Assembly: GCA_023436145.1 (NCBI GenBank)
Contig: JAEZKP010000097.1
Coordinates: 1-64,000 of the forward strand
Source of the DNA: Fibrobacterota bacterium
GTDB taxonomy: Bacteria > Fibrobacterota > Chitinivibrionia > Chitinivibrionales > Chitinispirillaceae
Length of the DNA stretch: 64,000 nt
Direction: 5' to 3'
Shown here: piece by piece, positions 44,078-53,178 of the stretch
Layout of the letters: each line of letters starts with the position of its first letter
Numbering within the stretch: the stretch's first letter is position 1
Position numbers and translations under genes: made by a program
Notes under the pieces: generated by a model
Told to the model about the DNA's origin: nothing
Seen by the model: only the letters and a program-made list of their open reading frames with translations
Database searches by the model: none

Positions 44078-45673
44078 ATGATATCCAAAAAATTTAGCAT
44101 CCTTTTATCAGCTGCATACTTTAGTCTGATTTTTGCAGATAACCCTTTAGTCCGGCACATATATACCGCAGATCCGGCTCCACTTGTCTATAATGACAGG
44201 TTTTACATCTTTACCGGTCATGATGAAGGCGGGAGTGGTTGGACACTTAACGGATGGCACGTACTGTCATCATCTGATATGGTAAACTGGACAGATCATG
44301 GAGAAGTTCTGTCTGTAGCCGATGTAACATGGCTGAATCCTCATCAGGCCTGGGCAGCTCAATGTGTTGAGCGGGATGGAAAATTCTACTTTTATATATG
44401 TGATTCAGGAGAGATTGGTGTTGCAGTTGCCGACAGTATTTTGGGGCCTTATAAAGATGCATTAGGTAAGCCATTAATCTCAAATAAAACTCCGGGGGCC
44501 TGTCCGGGTGATGATAATATAGATCCCTCGGTTTTAATAGATGATGACGGGCAGGCATATATTTATTGGGGAACTGATCGTGTGGTGCGTCAAGCCAAAT
44601 TAAAAAGTAATATGATTGAAATCGATGGTCAGATAACTACGCCTCAGGGATTAAGCCGTTTTTTTGAAGCATCGTGGGTACATAAAAGAAACAATATCTA
44701 TTACTATTCTTATGCAGCTTATAACAGTTCAGGTGATAACTGGCCATCCAATATCGATTATGCCACAAGTTCAAATCCACTGGGCCCATGGTCTTATAAA
44801 GGAACGCTTAATGGTTATGCCGGGACAGGGACTAACCACTCGGGTATTATTGAATTCAGAGGTCGATGGTACTTTGTTTACCATACAGATTATCTTTCCG
44901 GGGGAACGCCCTGGGAAAGATCGGTTCAGATAAATTATCTTGAATATAACAGTGATGGTACTTTGAAGAAAATCATACAGGATACGGTGGGGGTAGAGCC
45001 TGTGGGTCCGGAAATATTTGATGAGAATGCATTTTATAAAATCAGGGCCAGACATAGTGGAAAGCTGATGGAAGTGGAAAATGCATCAGTCTCAAATAAT
45101 GCAAATGTCCAGCAGAGTACAGATAATGGAGTGCATAGTCAGCAGTGGAAAATCGTGGAAGTGGAGCGTGGAGTTTACCAGTTTGTTAACCGTAACAGTA
45201 ATCTGGTACTGGATGCAGATATGTCAAGTAATAATGTCCTTCAGTATTCATACTGGGGCGGAAAAAACCAGAGATGGAAGATAACCGGTGCCGGCAATGG
45301 AAGCTACTACGTAGTTAACAAAGGGAACAACCGGATGCTTGAAGTTTATTATGCTGAGACAAAGGACGGAGCGAATATTCAACACTGGGAATTTAACGGG
45401 GAGACCTGTCAGATGTGGGATATAATTAGAGTGGATTCAAATGCGGTCGTTATTAACATTGCTGATCATAATACATTACATAAACCTTTTTCCAAACAGT
45501 TTCCTGGCAGGATATTTCTTTCCAGAACAATATTAAACCACTCAAATAAACTGAATGTATTTGATCTGACCGGACGAATGTCTTCTAATAATAACGCATC
45601 GAAATTCAGCAGTGGTTATTATATCAATGGCGCATGGACCGAGAGAGTTCCGGTAACTAGTCAGAAGAAATAG
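44078..45673 (+). CDS. Secreted GH43 glycosidase with ricin-type lectin domain
   Basis: This 531-residue protein has a signal peptide (to A20), a GH43 five-bladed propeller (about 25-310) and a ricin B/CBM13-like domain (about 318-452) with SQQWKIVEV, NQRWKITGA and CQMWDIIRV repeats. The three GH43 catalytic residues are present: D32 in TADPAP, D149 in NIDPS and E198 in FEASW. GH43 enzymes remove or cleave arabinose and xylose units in hemicellulose. The C-terminal 70 residues (FDLTGR, SGYYING) resemble a degenerate Por sorting tail. A GGAAGG site precedes the ATG. Confidence 0.88.
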   Translation: MISKKFSILLSAAYFSLIFADNPLVRHIYTADPAPLVYNDRFYIFTGHDEGGSGWTLNGWHVLSSSDMVNWTDHGEVLSVADVTWLNPHQAWAAQCVERDGKFYFYICDSGEIGVAVADSILGPYKDALGKPLISNKTPGACPGDDNIDPSVLIDDDGQAYIYWGTDRVVRQAKLKSNMIEIDGQITTPQGLSRFFEASWVHKRNNIYYYSYAAYNSSGDNWPSNIDYATSSNPLGPWSYKGTLNGYAGTGTNHSGIIEFRGRWYFVYHTDYLSGGTPWERSVQINYLEYNSDGTLKKIIQDTVGVEPVGPEIFDENAFYKIRARHSGKLMEVENASVSNNANVQQSTDNGVHSQQWKIVEVERGVYQFVNRNSNLVLDADMSSNNVLQYSYWGGKNQRWKITGAGNGSYYVVNKGNNRMLEVYYAETKDGANIQHWEFNGETCQMWDIIRVDSNAVVINIADHNTLHKPFSKQFPGRIFLSRTILNHSNKLNVFDLTGRMSSNNNASKFSSGYYINGAWTERVPVTSQKK

Positions 45674-45689
45674 AATTGTAATAATCTAT

Positions 45690-46391
45690 TCACTCCGTAT
45701 CAAAACCGGGACGAATAAATTCCATGGCTCTGGGAAAAGCTTGCTCAGCAGCACGTCTTATGGAAATTAATTGACCGATGAGTTTAGCCGACATGTGTTT
45801 GTCGCCTTTGTAAAAAGAGCGGATATTACACCAGGCAGCAATCGATCTGTTAATGGAAATAAGTGCCACTTTGGCAGAACCATTTTCATCCGAATTTACA
45901 TCAATTTCCCCGATTTCATCATTATCGACTGCTCTGAGCAGTTTAGCTGAGATGAAAAAGGCATATCTTCTTATCACTTCAATAGCATCTGCTGCACTTT
46001 TCTTTTCATCTGTTTCACAGCGGATCAGATCATTCTGATAAAGTTCAATCCATTTATATGTGTCATTTGCATAAGCTTGTGATGCCTTGAATAAGCAACT
46101 CTCTTTTGCCCTGTTTTCACTATTGTTTTCAGAAAAATCAGAGCAGTAAAAATCCGATTTTTCTTCAGGTTGAAGTGCTTCAAAAAAGTCTGGGTTATCT
46201 TCGTCAGGAAAAATCTCATCGAAAAACGATTCGAACAGTTTTAAAATTGCATCTTTATTCCTGTTGTCATCTTTTGATGCTTCCATAAGTTTACTTTCAA
46301 AAGCAAATGAACGGCACCTGGAGGTAAATGCACATTTTTCGCACCAGCGATCACAATAATTGAATATTCCCTCAATATACTGATTCATCAT
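45690..46391 (-). CDS. Conserved-looking cytoplasmic protein with N-terminal Cys cluster
   Basis: The 233-residue protein begins with a Cys cluster, NYCDRWCEKCAFTSRC (near residues 11-27), which could bind a metal or iron-sulfur cluster. An acidic region follows, then a helical C-terminal half with DTYKWIELYQNDLIRC and AVDNDEIGEID. No signal peptide or membrane span is present. I do not recognise a named family. It is convergent with the GH43 gene and shares its strand with the rhodanese gene upstream. Confidence 0.65.
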   Translation of the reverse strand: MMNQYIEGIFNYCDRWCEKCAFTSRCRSFAFESKLMEASKDDNRNKDAILKLFESFFDEIFPDEDNPDFFEALQPEEKSDFYCSDFSENNSENRAKESCLFKASQAYANDTYKWIELYQNDLIRCETDEKKSAADAIEVIRRYAFFISAKLLRAVDNDEIGEIDVNSDENGSAKVALISINRSIAAWCNIRSFYKGDKHMSAKLIGQLISIRRAAEQAFPRAMEFIRPGFDTE

Positions 46392-46508
46392 TTATAGGTT
46401 CTTTTTAAAAGTAAAAGACAATGGAATTATTTAAGCATATATTAAGTTCCGTTCATGTTGTAATATATATGCAGAGCGGAATTGATATCAGGAAATAAAA
46501 TCGTCAAG

Positions 46509-47111
46509 CTACTTTTTCTGGGATTTGAGTATGATGAACCGGCTATCAGTTTTAATAATCATTCCGGGAGCCACTGAACTGCATACCTTTCCCTGCAGAT
46601 TAATTTCCCTTATTTTATTACTTGGTGATAGTTTTTGCGATGGAGCTTTAAAACTATTCATTTGTAAAGTTTTAACGGGTGGCTTACAGATAATCTCTGG
46701 AAAAAGCTCAGGTGCTTTTATCTGATTTCCCGGAAGAGTGGGACCATTCCAGGAGTACATTCCACCCCGCAAAGATAAAATGTTAGAAAAACCATCTGAT
46801 TCTAGTTCTGAAGCTGCCTGTCCACTTCGATTGCCGGAGGCACAGTATATTACTATTAAAGTGTCTCTGGGCAACCTTTCAACTACCTCATCAAAAACGC
46901 CAGATCTGTAAGGAAAATTATAGGCTCCACAGTTCTCAGAACCAATGATAGTATTAAGTTCATTAGTTTCTCTGATATCTATAAGAATAAAATCAGTAGA
47001 AGTGTTACCTTGGAGCCATTGGGAAAGTGAATCAGAGCTAATTTCCTGAAAACTAAAAGAGATAGAAAAAAGGGAAAAAAGAACCAGTAGGATTTTGAAT
47101 AGATGTTTCAT
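46509..47111 (-). CDS. Exported rhodanese-like protein
   Basis: This 200-residue protein has a signal peptide (LFKILLVLFSLFSISFS), a single rhodanese domain (about 25-130) and the active-site loop YCASGNRSG with C90. It should carry persulfide or a related thiol-bound group in the periplasm. The C-terminal part (after 130) is basic and unassigned. It is divergent from the Cys/His-rich gene that opens the envelope cluster, which makes a shared role in thiol or metal chemistry plausible. Confidence 0.8.
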   Translation of the reverse strand: MKHLFKILLVLFSLFSISFSFQEISSDSLSQWLQGNTSTDFILIDIRETNELNTIIGSENCGAYNFPYRSGVFDEVVERLPRDTLIVIYCASGNRSGQAASELESDGFSNILSLRGGMYSWNGPTLPGNQIKAPELFPEIICKPPVKTLQMNSFKAPSQKLSPSNKIREINLQGKVCSSVAPGMIIKTDSRFIILKSQKK

Positions 47112-47289
47112 AGTCAGTTCTTATTTAACATTCAGGTTTTTAGGTAATATATCTAATTTTCATTATTTTTGCTCATATTCTATATTTAGTATTAAAACAC
47201 TTTATCTTTCTGTATTGGGATTGGCCACTATGGGAACAAAACCGGTTTATGCGATTCAATTTTTTATCTCCCATAATCGTACTCTGGTT

Positions 47290-47685
47290 ATGAAGCACTA
47301 TAATAGAAAAACATTGAGATTAATTTTTTCTTGCTGGCTTATTGTTTTTCTTTTCAGCCCTCCCCTGGTATTATCTGCAATCACCGAGTGCCACTGCAGC
47401 GAACATGTTACATTGCCGGAAACTGAAAAAGCAGAGAGTCATGAAAAAGATGGATGCTGTTCTGATGATTGCTCCTGCTGTTTCTCTGCTTCCAGCAATG
47501 AAGTTCATAGTAATTTTGTCTATCCCGGATTAGTGTCACAAATCTATAAATTATTCAGTTCCACTAATTTAGTCTTACCGGTAATACCGGATGAATTGCT
47601 AGTTCTGCATCATACCATAATTCCTCAACTGGGCGATAGCCCACCATTGGCAAACCACATCCCTACCACTATTCTTAGAATTTGA
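47290..47685 (+). CDS. Exported Cys/His-rich small protein, probably metal-binding
   Basis: The 131-residue product has a signal peptide (about 1-30) and a short mature region dense in Cys and His: C34, H35, C36, H39, H51, C56, C57, C61, C63, C64. The C-terminal half is hydrophobic with a Pro-rich end (DSPPLANHIPTT). Small exported proteins of this look often precede metal-handling operons. The start is uncertain: an ATG at 47230 is in frame upstream, and neither has a strong ribosome site. It probably opens the six-gene envelope cluster. Confidence 0.55.
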   Translation: MKHYNRKTLRLIFSCWLIVFLFSPPLVLSAITECHCSEHVTLPETEKAESHEKDGCCSDDCSCCFSASSNEVHSNFVYPGLVSQIYKLFSSTNLVLPVIPDELLVLHHTIIPQLGDSPPLANHIPTTILRI

Positions 47686-47819
47686 TTTCTCCTTGTTGGA
47701 AAACAGGCGCATTTCCCAATGAATCTGACTGGATTTTTGGGTTTTGCTCTACCGTATATTTAATTTTTATATTCTGTCAAAGTTTATAAACTTATTACTT
47801 ATTTGCGCAAGGAGATATT

Positions 47820-48203
47820 ATGAATAAGCAAAAGATTTGTCGGGTATCAGGATTATTTACACTTATACTATTTTCCGTTCTGGTTTTTTCTGGTTGCAAA
47901 AACGCTGGAGGTATTCGTTTAGGTCAGGAGATTCCTGCTGATATAAAACCTACAAAGCTGACTGAAATATTAGCTCAACCAGCAAGTTATAACGGGAAAA
48001 CAGTTGTAGTGAACGGAATAATCTCTGGTCAATGTCCGTCATTTTGTGAGTTTTTTTTCAAAGAAGGAGCTAATCAGGTTACAATTTTTCCCCAGGGTTT
48101 TAAGCTTCCTAAGCTGGAGACTGGAAAAAAGGTTACTGTGTATGCCAACATAACCAGTGGAGAAAATGTGGTTTTTTCTGCTCTGGGTATCCGTACAGAA
48201 TAG
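47820..48203 (+). CDS. OB-fold-like lipoprotein
   Basis: This 127-residue protein has a lipobox VFSGC (C26), so it is a lipoprotein. The mature part resembles small OB-fold periplasmic proteins related to the DUF4920 group: LTEILAQPASYNGKTVVVNG is the first strand pair, then SGQCPSFCEFF with a Cys pair (C72, C76) and GKKVTVYANI. The Cys pair could bind a metal or form a disulfide. A GGAG site precedes the ATG and the permease gene follows nine bases after the stop. Confidence 0.75.
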   Translation: MNKQKICRVSGLFTLILFSVLVFSGCKNAGGIRLGQEIPADIKPTKLTEILAQPASYNGKTVVVNGIISGQCPSFCEFFFKEGANQVTIFPQGFKLPKLETGKKVTVYANITSGENVVFSALGIRTE

Positions 48204-48212
48204 GAGGATTTC

Positions 48213-49388
48213 ATGAATTATTCAACGATAGCTTTAAGCAATCTTCGTCGAAATCCGGTTCGCAGCATTCTGACGGGTCTGAGTCTGGCAGTTTCAGCTG
48301 CCACACTTACTATAGTGTTGAGTCTGGACAGAGGGTATACATCGGCAGTAACTGAAGATCTGGTCAATAAAACCGGTGTTCACATGTATATTACAAAAGA
48401 AGGATGTCCTATCGAGGCAGCATCGGTTATTGCCCAAGGTGGCTTGAGTCCGCTTTACGTATCAGAAGATATACTCACCAAAATAAATTCTGTCCCTCAT
48501 CTTGAAGCTGTGATGCCGTTTAAACTCTTTGCAGTGACGACTGATGACGGTTCGCGTACCGACATATTCATGGGGGTTACTGAGGAAGTAAGTTCTGTCA
48601 AACCGGACTGGACGTATGCATCTGGAGGATGGTTTACATCTGATACATCTGTAATTCTTGGTGCAGAAATGGCCCGGATCGAGAATCTCTCGGTTGGTGA
48701 TAAAATGTTCACTGAGCATTTCAACCGTGAATTTGTGGTATCAGGTATTCTGAAACGGAACTACAGTCAGGATGATGGAACTTTCTTTTTGCCTTTGTTA
48801 ACCGCACAGAAAATGGTAGATCGTGAAGGGAAGCTTTCAGCTGTAGCAATCAAATTGAAAGATATTTCCATGCTTGATGCAGTAAGAAATCAGCTTAGGG
48901 CCGCTATACCTGCTGATTACTTTGTTATTGGATCCAAGGAGCTCAGTGATGGAATTCTTCAGTTTTTCAGTTCCACCAGAGTGATAATGTTTGTGATGGT
49001 CATTGTAGCTATTCTTATTTCGGTTTTCGGAATAATTAATACCATGCTTATGGCAGTTCTGGAACGAAAAAAGGAGTTTGCATATCTTAAGTGTGTGGGT
49101 GCAGGAAAAAGAGACCTTCTAAAACTGATATCGCTGGAAACACTGGCGATCTGTCTAGCTGGAAGTGCTTTGGGCGCGATAAGCGGAGCTTCTCTCAGTC
49201 CATTGTTTGGTAATTTTATGCGTAAGCTTTTTATTGCCTATACACCTTCCGGTTCTATAGCCAGACCCGATCTGTTGATCATTTTACTGGCTTTTATTGT
49301 CTGTACATTAATAGGTATGGCATGCTCATTGTATCCAGGTTTACGCGCTGCTAAAATTGTACCAATGGAGGTCTTGAGAAATGAATAA
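48213..49388 (+). CDS. MacB/FtsX-type ABC transporter permease
   Basis: This 391-residue protein has the MacB-like architecture: one N-terminal span (RNPVRSILTGLSLAVSA), a periplasmic domain of about 220 residues, and three C-terminal spans with FGIINTMLMAVLERKKEFAYLKCVGA. Such permeases do mechanical work on periplasmic substrates or export them through an outer-membrane partner rather than importing solutes. An AGGAGG site precedes the ATG. Its end overlaps the ATPase start by eight bases. Confidence 0.92.
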   Translation: MNYSTIALSNLRRNPVRSILTGLSLAVSAATLTIVLSLDRGYTSAVTEDLVNKTGVHMYITKEGCPIEAASVIAQGGLSPLYVSEDILTKINSVPHLEAVMPFKLFAVTTDDGSRTDIFMGVTEEVSSVKPDWTYASGGWFTSDTSVILGAEMARIENLSVGDKMFTEHFNREFVVSGILKRNYSQDDGTFFLPLLTAQKMVDREGKLSAVAIKLKDISMLDAVRNQLRAAIPADYFVIGSKELSDGILQFFSSTRVIMFVMVIVAILISVFGIINTMLMAVLERKKEFAYLKCVGAGKRDLLKLISLETLAICLAGSALGAISGASLSPLFGNFMRKLFIAYTPSGSIARPDLLIILLAFIVCTLIGMACSLYPGLRAAKIVPMEVLRNE

Positions 49389-50055
49389 TAATCCTGTAAT
49401 TAAATTGGAGCATGTATCCAAAAATTATCATCGGGGTGTGGAAACGGTTCATGCGGTTCAAGATCTTTCACTCTCTATTAATAAAGGCGAATATGTGGCA
49501 ATAATTGGTCATTCCGGATCTGGAAAAACCACTCTGCTTAATATGATCGGTTGTCTTGACCGTCCAACATCCGGAGTTGTGGAGGTAAACGGTATATCCA
49601 CGATGAAGGCGCATGAAAAGGAACTCACCACGTTAAGGAAAAAGACGATTGGTTTCGTCTTTCAGCAGTTTTTTCTGATCCCGACTCTTACTGTACTTCA
49701 AAATGTCAAGTTGCCTGCGCTTTTCGCCGGAAAACCAGACGATAAAAAAGCTGAAGAATTACTCAGTATGGTAGGGCTGAAAAAACGGATGTCACATCTG
49801 CCGGGGCAACTTTCCGGTGGAGAAATGCAGAGAGTGGCGATAGCCAGGAGTCTGATTAATGATCCGCCTGTTCTGCTTGCAGATGAGCCCACAGGGAACC
49901 TTGACTCCCGAAATGCTGAGACTATAATGGACCTTTTAGGTGAACTTAACCAAAAAGGGATCACAATTGTGGTGGTTACGCATAACCATGATCTGGTTAA
50001 GCGATGCTCAAGAACGGTTTATATGGAAGATGGCAAATTGAAAAATGATAGCTGA
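49381..50055 (+). CDS. MacB/LolD-type ABC transporter ATPase
   Basis: This 224-residue ATPase has Walker A GHSGSGKTT (43-51), the signature LSGGEMQR and Walker B LLADEP with TGNLD. It matches the LolD/MacB ATPase family and pairs with the upstream permease, with which it overlaps by eight bases. Its own 3' end overlaps the barrel gene by eleven bases. Substrate is unknown. Confidence 0.92.
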   Translation: MNNNPVIKLEHVSKNYHRGVETVHAVQDLSLSINKGEYVAIIGHSGSGKTTLLNMIGCLDRPTSGVVEVNGISTMKAHEKELTTLRKKTIGFVFQQFFLIPTLTVLQNVKLPALFAGKPDDKKAEELLSMVGLKKRMSHLPGQLSGGEMQRVAIARSLINDPPVLLADEPTGNLDSRNAETIMDLLGELNQKGITIVVVTHNHDLVKRCSRTVYMEDGKLKNDS

Positions 50056-51019
50056 AAATAAATTCATTAAAGAAGGATGTCAGCAGGACAAGGCTGTACC
50101 GCTGTTATTTCTCTTATTAATACAGCTATTACCATTTGAGATTTACGCAACGTGGAGTATTACAGCTGATGCTGATGTAAGGAGCCACTGGGTTTATCCC
50201 AGTGACTTCTCAGGCGAAATACACGCAGCGGGATTATCGGTCAGAAAATCTATTGCCGATAATTCCGGAGATCGTTATATCATATCGGCATTATTCGAAG
50301 CTGAGAAGAATTTTTCTGAACTCATGTTACATGAACTTTATTTCAGATATAAGGGGCCTATGGGTTTGTGGAATATCACAGTAGGAAGAATAGGTTTACC
50401 TTATGGCCTTTTAACCTCTTTCAGCACTACCCGTCATCTTTTTGAAAAACCCATTGAAGAAAGTTTGGGTTTTGATGCTGATAATGGCATAATGTTTTCC
50501 GGTGTTGCAGGCATTTTTGATTACGGTGTTTCTTTAACCCAGGGATACGGAATTCATCGGGTACCTTCGTTTCCTGGAGAGGGCTTTGGTGCTGGCCGTG
50601 TTGGTATTACTTTGGGTGAAGCAGAGGAATATTCAATTGGAATTTCCATAGGCGCAGGGCGAACAGAAACATCCCATATGGAACATTCGTCAATTACCAG
50701 GATAACTGGTGGAATGGATGCCACACTGAATTTAGCTCAAAGCGTCATCAGAACAGAGGTGAATGCAGGAATAGTTGATAAACACAAGTTTGTCAATGGT
50801 TATAATCTGATAGATTATACACTTCATCAGCGCCTCGACCTTTCGACCGGTCTTAAACTCCTGTATTCGCACAATGATATCAGCGGTGCATTATTCGCTG
50901 GATTTTCTTTCAAACCACCCTGGTTTAATTTCAAAGGAGGATACATATATGATTTTAAGGGCAAACAAAAGCATCATATATCACTGCAGCTATATCGCGT
51001 TTTTTCTTTTACTTTCTAG
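50045..51019 (+). CDS. Outer-membrane beta-barrel of the envelope cluster
   Basis: This 324-residue protein has an N-terminal export signal (PLLFLLLIQLLPFEIYA), regular amphipathic strands and a terminal Phe (YRVFSFTF). The segment TVGRIGLPYGLLTSFSTTR resembles porin-like barrels. It overlaps the ATPase gene by eleven bases, so it is translationally linked. An outer-membrane barrel encoded with a MacB-type pair suggests an envelope-spanning pathway. The barrel is not a TolC homologue by sequence look, so it could instead be a receptor or pore for a small solute. Confidence 0.7.
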   Translation: MIAENKFIKEGCQQDKAVPLLFLLLIQLLPFEIYATWSITADADVRSHWVYPSDFSGEIHAAGLSVRKSIADNSGDRYIISALFEAEKNFSELMLHELYFRYKGPMGLWNITVGRIGLPYGLLTSFSTTRHLFEKPIEESLGFDADNGIMFSGVAGIFDYGVSLTQGYGIHRVPSFPGEGFGAGRVGITLGEAEEYSIGISIGAGRTETSHMEHSSITRITGGMDATLNLAQSVIRTEVNAGIVDKHKFVNGYNLIDYTLHQRLDLSTGLKLLYSHNDISGALFAGFSFKPPWFNFKGGYIYDFKGKQKHHISLQLYRVFSFTF

Positions 51020-51533
51020 TTTCAATGCAGTATTTGCTCAGGATGTCTATCTGTGTGTATGGCGCAATCCGGAAAGAACCATGTCCAGGATTTTTCCAGA
51101 TGCAAAAGATTATGTCACAGTAAACCTTAAAATAACACCAGCGGAATGTGAAGCTATAGAAAAAGAGCTTGGATTCAAACTGCTGCCAGGGCAACGTGAC
51201 AGGTTTCAGTATTTTAAGATGAACGGAGAAGGTGGTAAACAGATCGGAGTAATAATAGCAGGTTCACAAAAAGGGGAGTATGGGGCTATCGAATTTGTAA
51301 TAGGAATCGATACAACCGGTACATTAAAGGATATATACATTCAACGTTCCCGAGAAAAAGATCAGAGTTTTAAAGAGCGATCGTTCCTGGATCTTTTCCA
51401 GAATATCAAAATGACAGATGTTATGGGAATTAAGAATTTGTATAAAGGACCGGAGTCCAAAGGTACAACGGCAATAATTCAGGGAGTCATGAAGGAGATT
51501 GTGACGTATAATAAAATGACAGAAAAAAAGTAA
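50949..51533 (+). CDS. Periplasmic FMN-binding-domain-like protein
   Basis: The 194-residue product has a signal peptide (about 1-30) and a core resembling FMN-binding domains: GAIEFVIGIDTTGTLKDIYIQRSREKD (112-138) and GPESKGTTAIIQGVMKEI (167-183), where a Thr in the latter may correspond to the flavinylated Thr of the usual SGAT motif. It would carry redox electrons in the periplasm if flavinylated. Its start, after a perfect AAAGGAGG, lies 71 bases inside the barrel gene in another frame. ApbE, the flavin transferase, is not in the window. Confidence 0.65.
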   Translation: MILRANKSIIYHCSYIAFFLLLSSFNAVFAQDVYLCVWRNPERTMSRIFPDAKDYVTVNLKITPAECEAIEKELGFKLLPGQRDRFQYFKMNGEGGKQIGVIIAGSQKGEYGAIEFVIGIDTTGTLKDIYIQRSREKDQSFKERSFLDLFQNIKMTDVMGIKNLYKGPESKGTTAIIQGVMKEIVTYNKMTEKK

Positions 51534-51548
51534 GCTTTTTAAAGGCGG

Positions 51549-52532
51549 TCAAAAGAAATCCGGTTCCAATTTTCTTTTGGCCTTTATAGCTTTAAACAGC
51601 AAATTGCCGTAAAGCATGATAAACAAACCGCATAAAATTAAAATAATTCCAGGAAAAAGAAAGGGTACTATTTTTTCTTTGGCAACAACCACTCCCAGAA
51701 GAGTAGCGATTATAGGATTTACAAAGGCATAACTTACCACCCGGATTGCAGGTTCGTTATGAATCAGATAGTTATAGGCACAAAAAGCAGCAGATCCGAT
51801 TATCATCAGATAGAGTAAACCCAAAATTGAAGAAAGAGAAAAAGAAGGATAAAGTTGCTGAATAGACGGTTTCCCAAGCATCAAAGTAAGCAAACAAATT
51901 AAACCTATTGAAAACATTTGAATCCCAGTGTTTACAAAAATATCGGGAAATACTTTTAATTTATGTCCCAGGCTGGTAGCAAAAGCCCAGGAGACAAGTC
52001 CACCTATTACTAAAAGAATATCCGGGGTAAAACTCATGCTGAATGAACTGCCATTGTAAAGTAATGTGCAAACACCACCAAAGCCCAGAAAAATACCGAT
52101 TATCCCTGAGAATGAGATTTTCTTACCTATCAATAACCAGTCGAAAAATGCCACTACCACCGGGGTTGTAGCAAGTATCAGAGCGACAAGATAACTATCC
52201 ACATTTTTTTCTGCGACAGTTACCAGTCCGTTTCCTCCAAGAAGAAGGAAAAATCCCAGAAAGAATGAACAGCAAAACTCTTTGAAAGTAGGCAGCCGCT
52301 TTAAGCGCCTGCTTGCCAGTGCTAATAAGAGAAAGAAAACACCTCCGCCAAAAAACCGTAATCCGACAACATAAAAAGGAGGTATTGTTGTAACTGCTAC
52401 TCTGATAAAAAGATATGTTGAACCCCAAACAATGTAAACAGTCAGATAACATAAAATAATTATCCACTTTTTCGGATTTTTGTTTTCTTTGGTTTGAATT
52501 TTCATATAGGATAAAATGGCTATAAAAGGCAT
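51549..52532 (-). CDS. EamA/DMT-family transporter
   Basis: This 327-residue membrane protein has ten predicted spans in two EamA repeats, with landmarks YIVWGSTYLFIRVA, PPFYVVGLRFFGGG and PAIRVVSYAFVNPIIATLLG. Such drug/metabolite transporters export amino acids or other small molecules. The start at 52532 forms TAATG with the upstream gene's stop; a second Met nine codons in is possible. It is the third gene of a hisD-orphan-EamA unit. Confidence 0.88.
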   Translation of the reverse strand: MPFIAILSYMKIQTKENKNPKKWIIILCYLTVYIVWGSTYLFIRVAVTTIPPFYVVGLRFFGGGVFFLLLALASRRLKRLPTFKEFCCSFFLGFFLLLGGNGLVTVAEKNVDSYLVALILATTPVVVAFFDWLLIGKKISFSGIIGIFLGFGGVCTLLYNGSSFSMSFTPDILLVIGGLVSWAFATSLGHKLKVFPDIFVNTGIQMFSIGLICLLTLMLGKPSIQQLYPSFSLSSILGLLYLMIIGSAAFCAYNYLIHNEPAIRVVSYAFVNPIIATLLGVVVAKEKIVPFLFPGIILILCGLFIMLYGNLLFKAIKAKRKLEPDFF

Positions 52533-53170
52533 TAAGTTGAGACTGGGTTATATTCACGAACCAATAATCCGCTCGTGGTAACCATGAGATGCAATGTTTT
52601 TGTTTTTTGAGCACCGATGAAAGTTGCGGAACCGTATTGGGCATTCAGCAACGGTTTGAAGGCGAAAAAGCATTTTTGAAGTGAGTAACTGTCAATTATT
52701 GTATTCTTTCCAAGGGAATAGATTGATCGAGGTTTTTTCTGCTCATCGGACAATGTGTTATACCTGCCCCCAATACGATCAAGTTTATAGCCTGTATGAA
52801 TGCCTATCAGATTGAGAGCAGGATGCCATTTCAGGATGTGTGCATCAATGTAAATTATATCACCTGAAATGCTGTATTCACTTTTAGTACTGTCAGGGAG
52901 CGTAACCTGGGCGACAAACTGTTGTTTTCCCTGTGGCTTTATCTCTATAATGGCAGCCAATGTCTCTTTGGTGAGAGGCTGGTAACTATGATTAATAATG
53001 AAAAACAAGCCTGCTGTAGTGGCTACCAAAAAGCATAAAAGCATAAGAAGAGTGTTTTGAAAAGCAGGTAGAATTCTAAATCTGCTTATAGCTTTGAGCG
53101 TAAAGTAAAGAAACAGTAGCCCGATGAGCCCGGAAGCAGTTAGTACCAAAAGCAATGAATTCTGCACCAT
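52532..53170 (-). CDS. Membrane-anchored protein of unknown function
   Basis: The 212-residue protein has two N-terminal membrane spans (about 5-25 and 37-60) and a C-terminal domain of about 145 residues, probably outside the cytoplasm, with mixed strand character and motifs such as SISGDIIYIDAHILKWHP and GIHTGYKLDRIGGRY. I do not recognise a named family. The gene lies eight bases after hisD and shares its stop with the EamA start, so all three are co-translated. Confidence 0.65.
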   Translation of the reverse strand: MVQNSLLLVLTASGLIGLLFLYFTLKAISRFRILPAFQNTLLMLLCFLVATTAGLFFIINHSYQPLTKETLAAIIEIKPQGKQQFVAQVTLPDSTKSEYSISGDIIYIDAHILKWHPALNLIGIHTGYKLDRIGGRYNTLSDEQKKPRSIYSLGKNTIIDSYSLQKCFFAFKPLLNAQYGSATFIGAQKTKTLHLMVTTSGLLVREYNPVST

Positions 53171-53178
53171 ATATTTTA

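Noticed and set aside
47095..47289. Upstream in-frame extension of the Cys/His-rich small protein
   Set aside because: It would bury the signal peptide in the middle of the protein and overlaps the start of the rhodanese gene.
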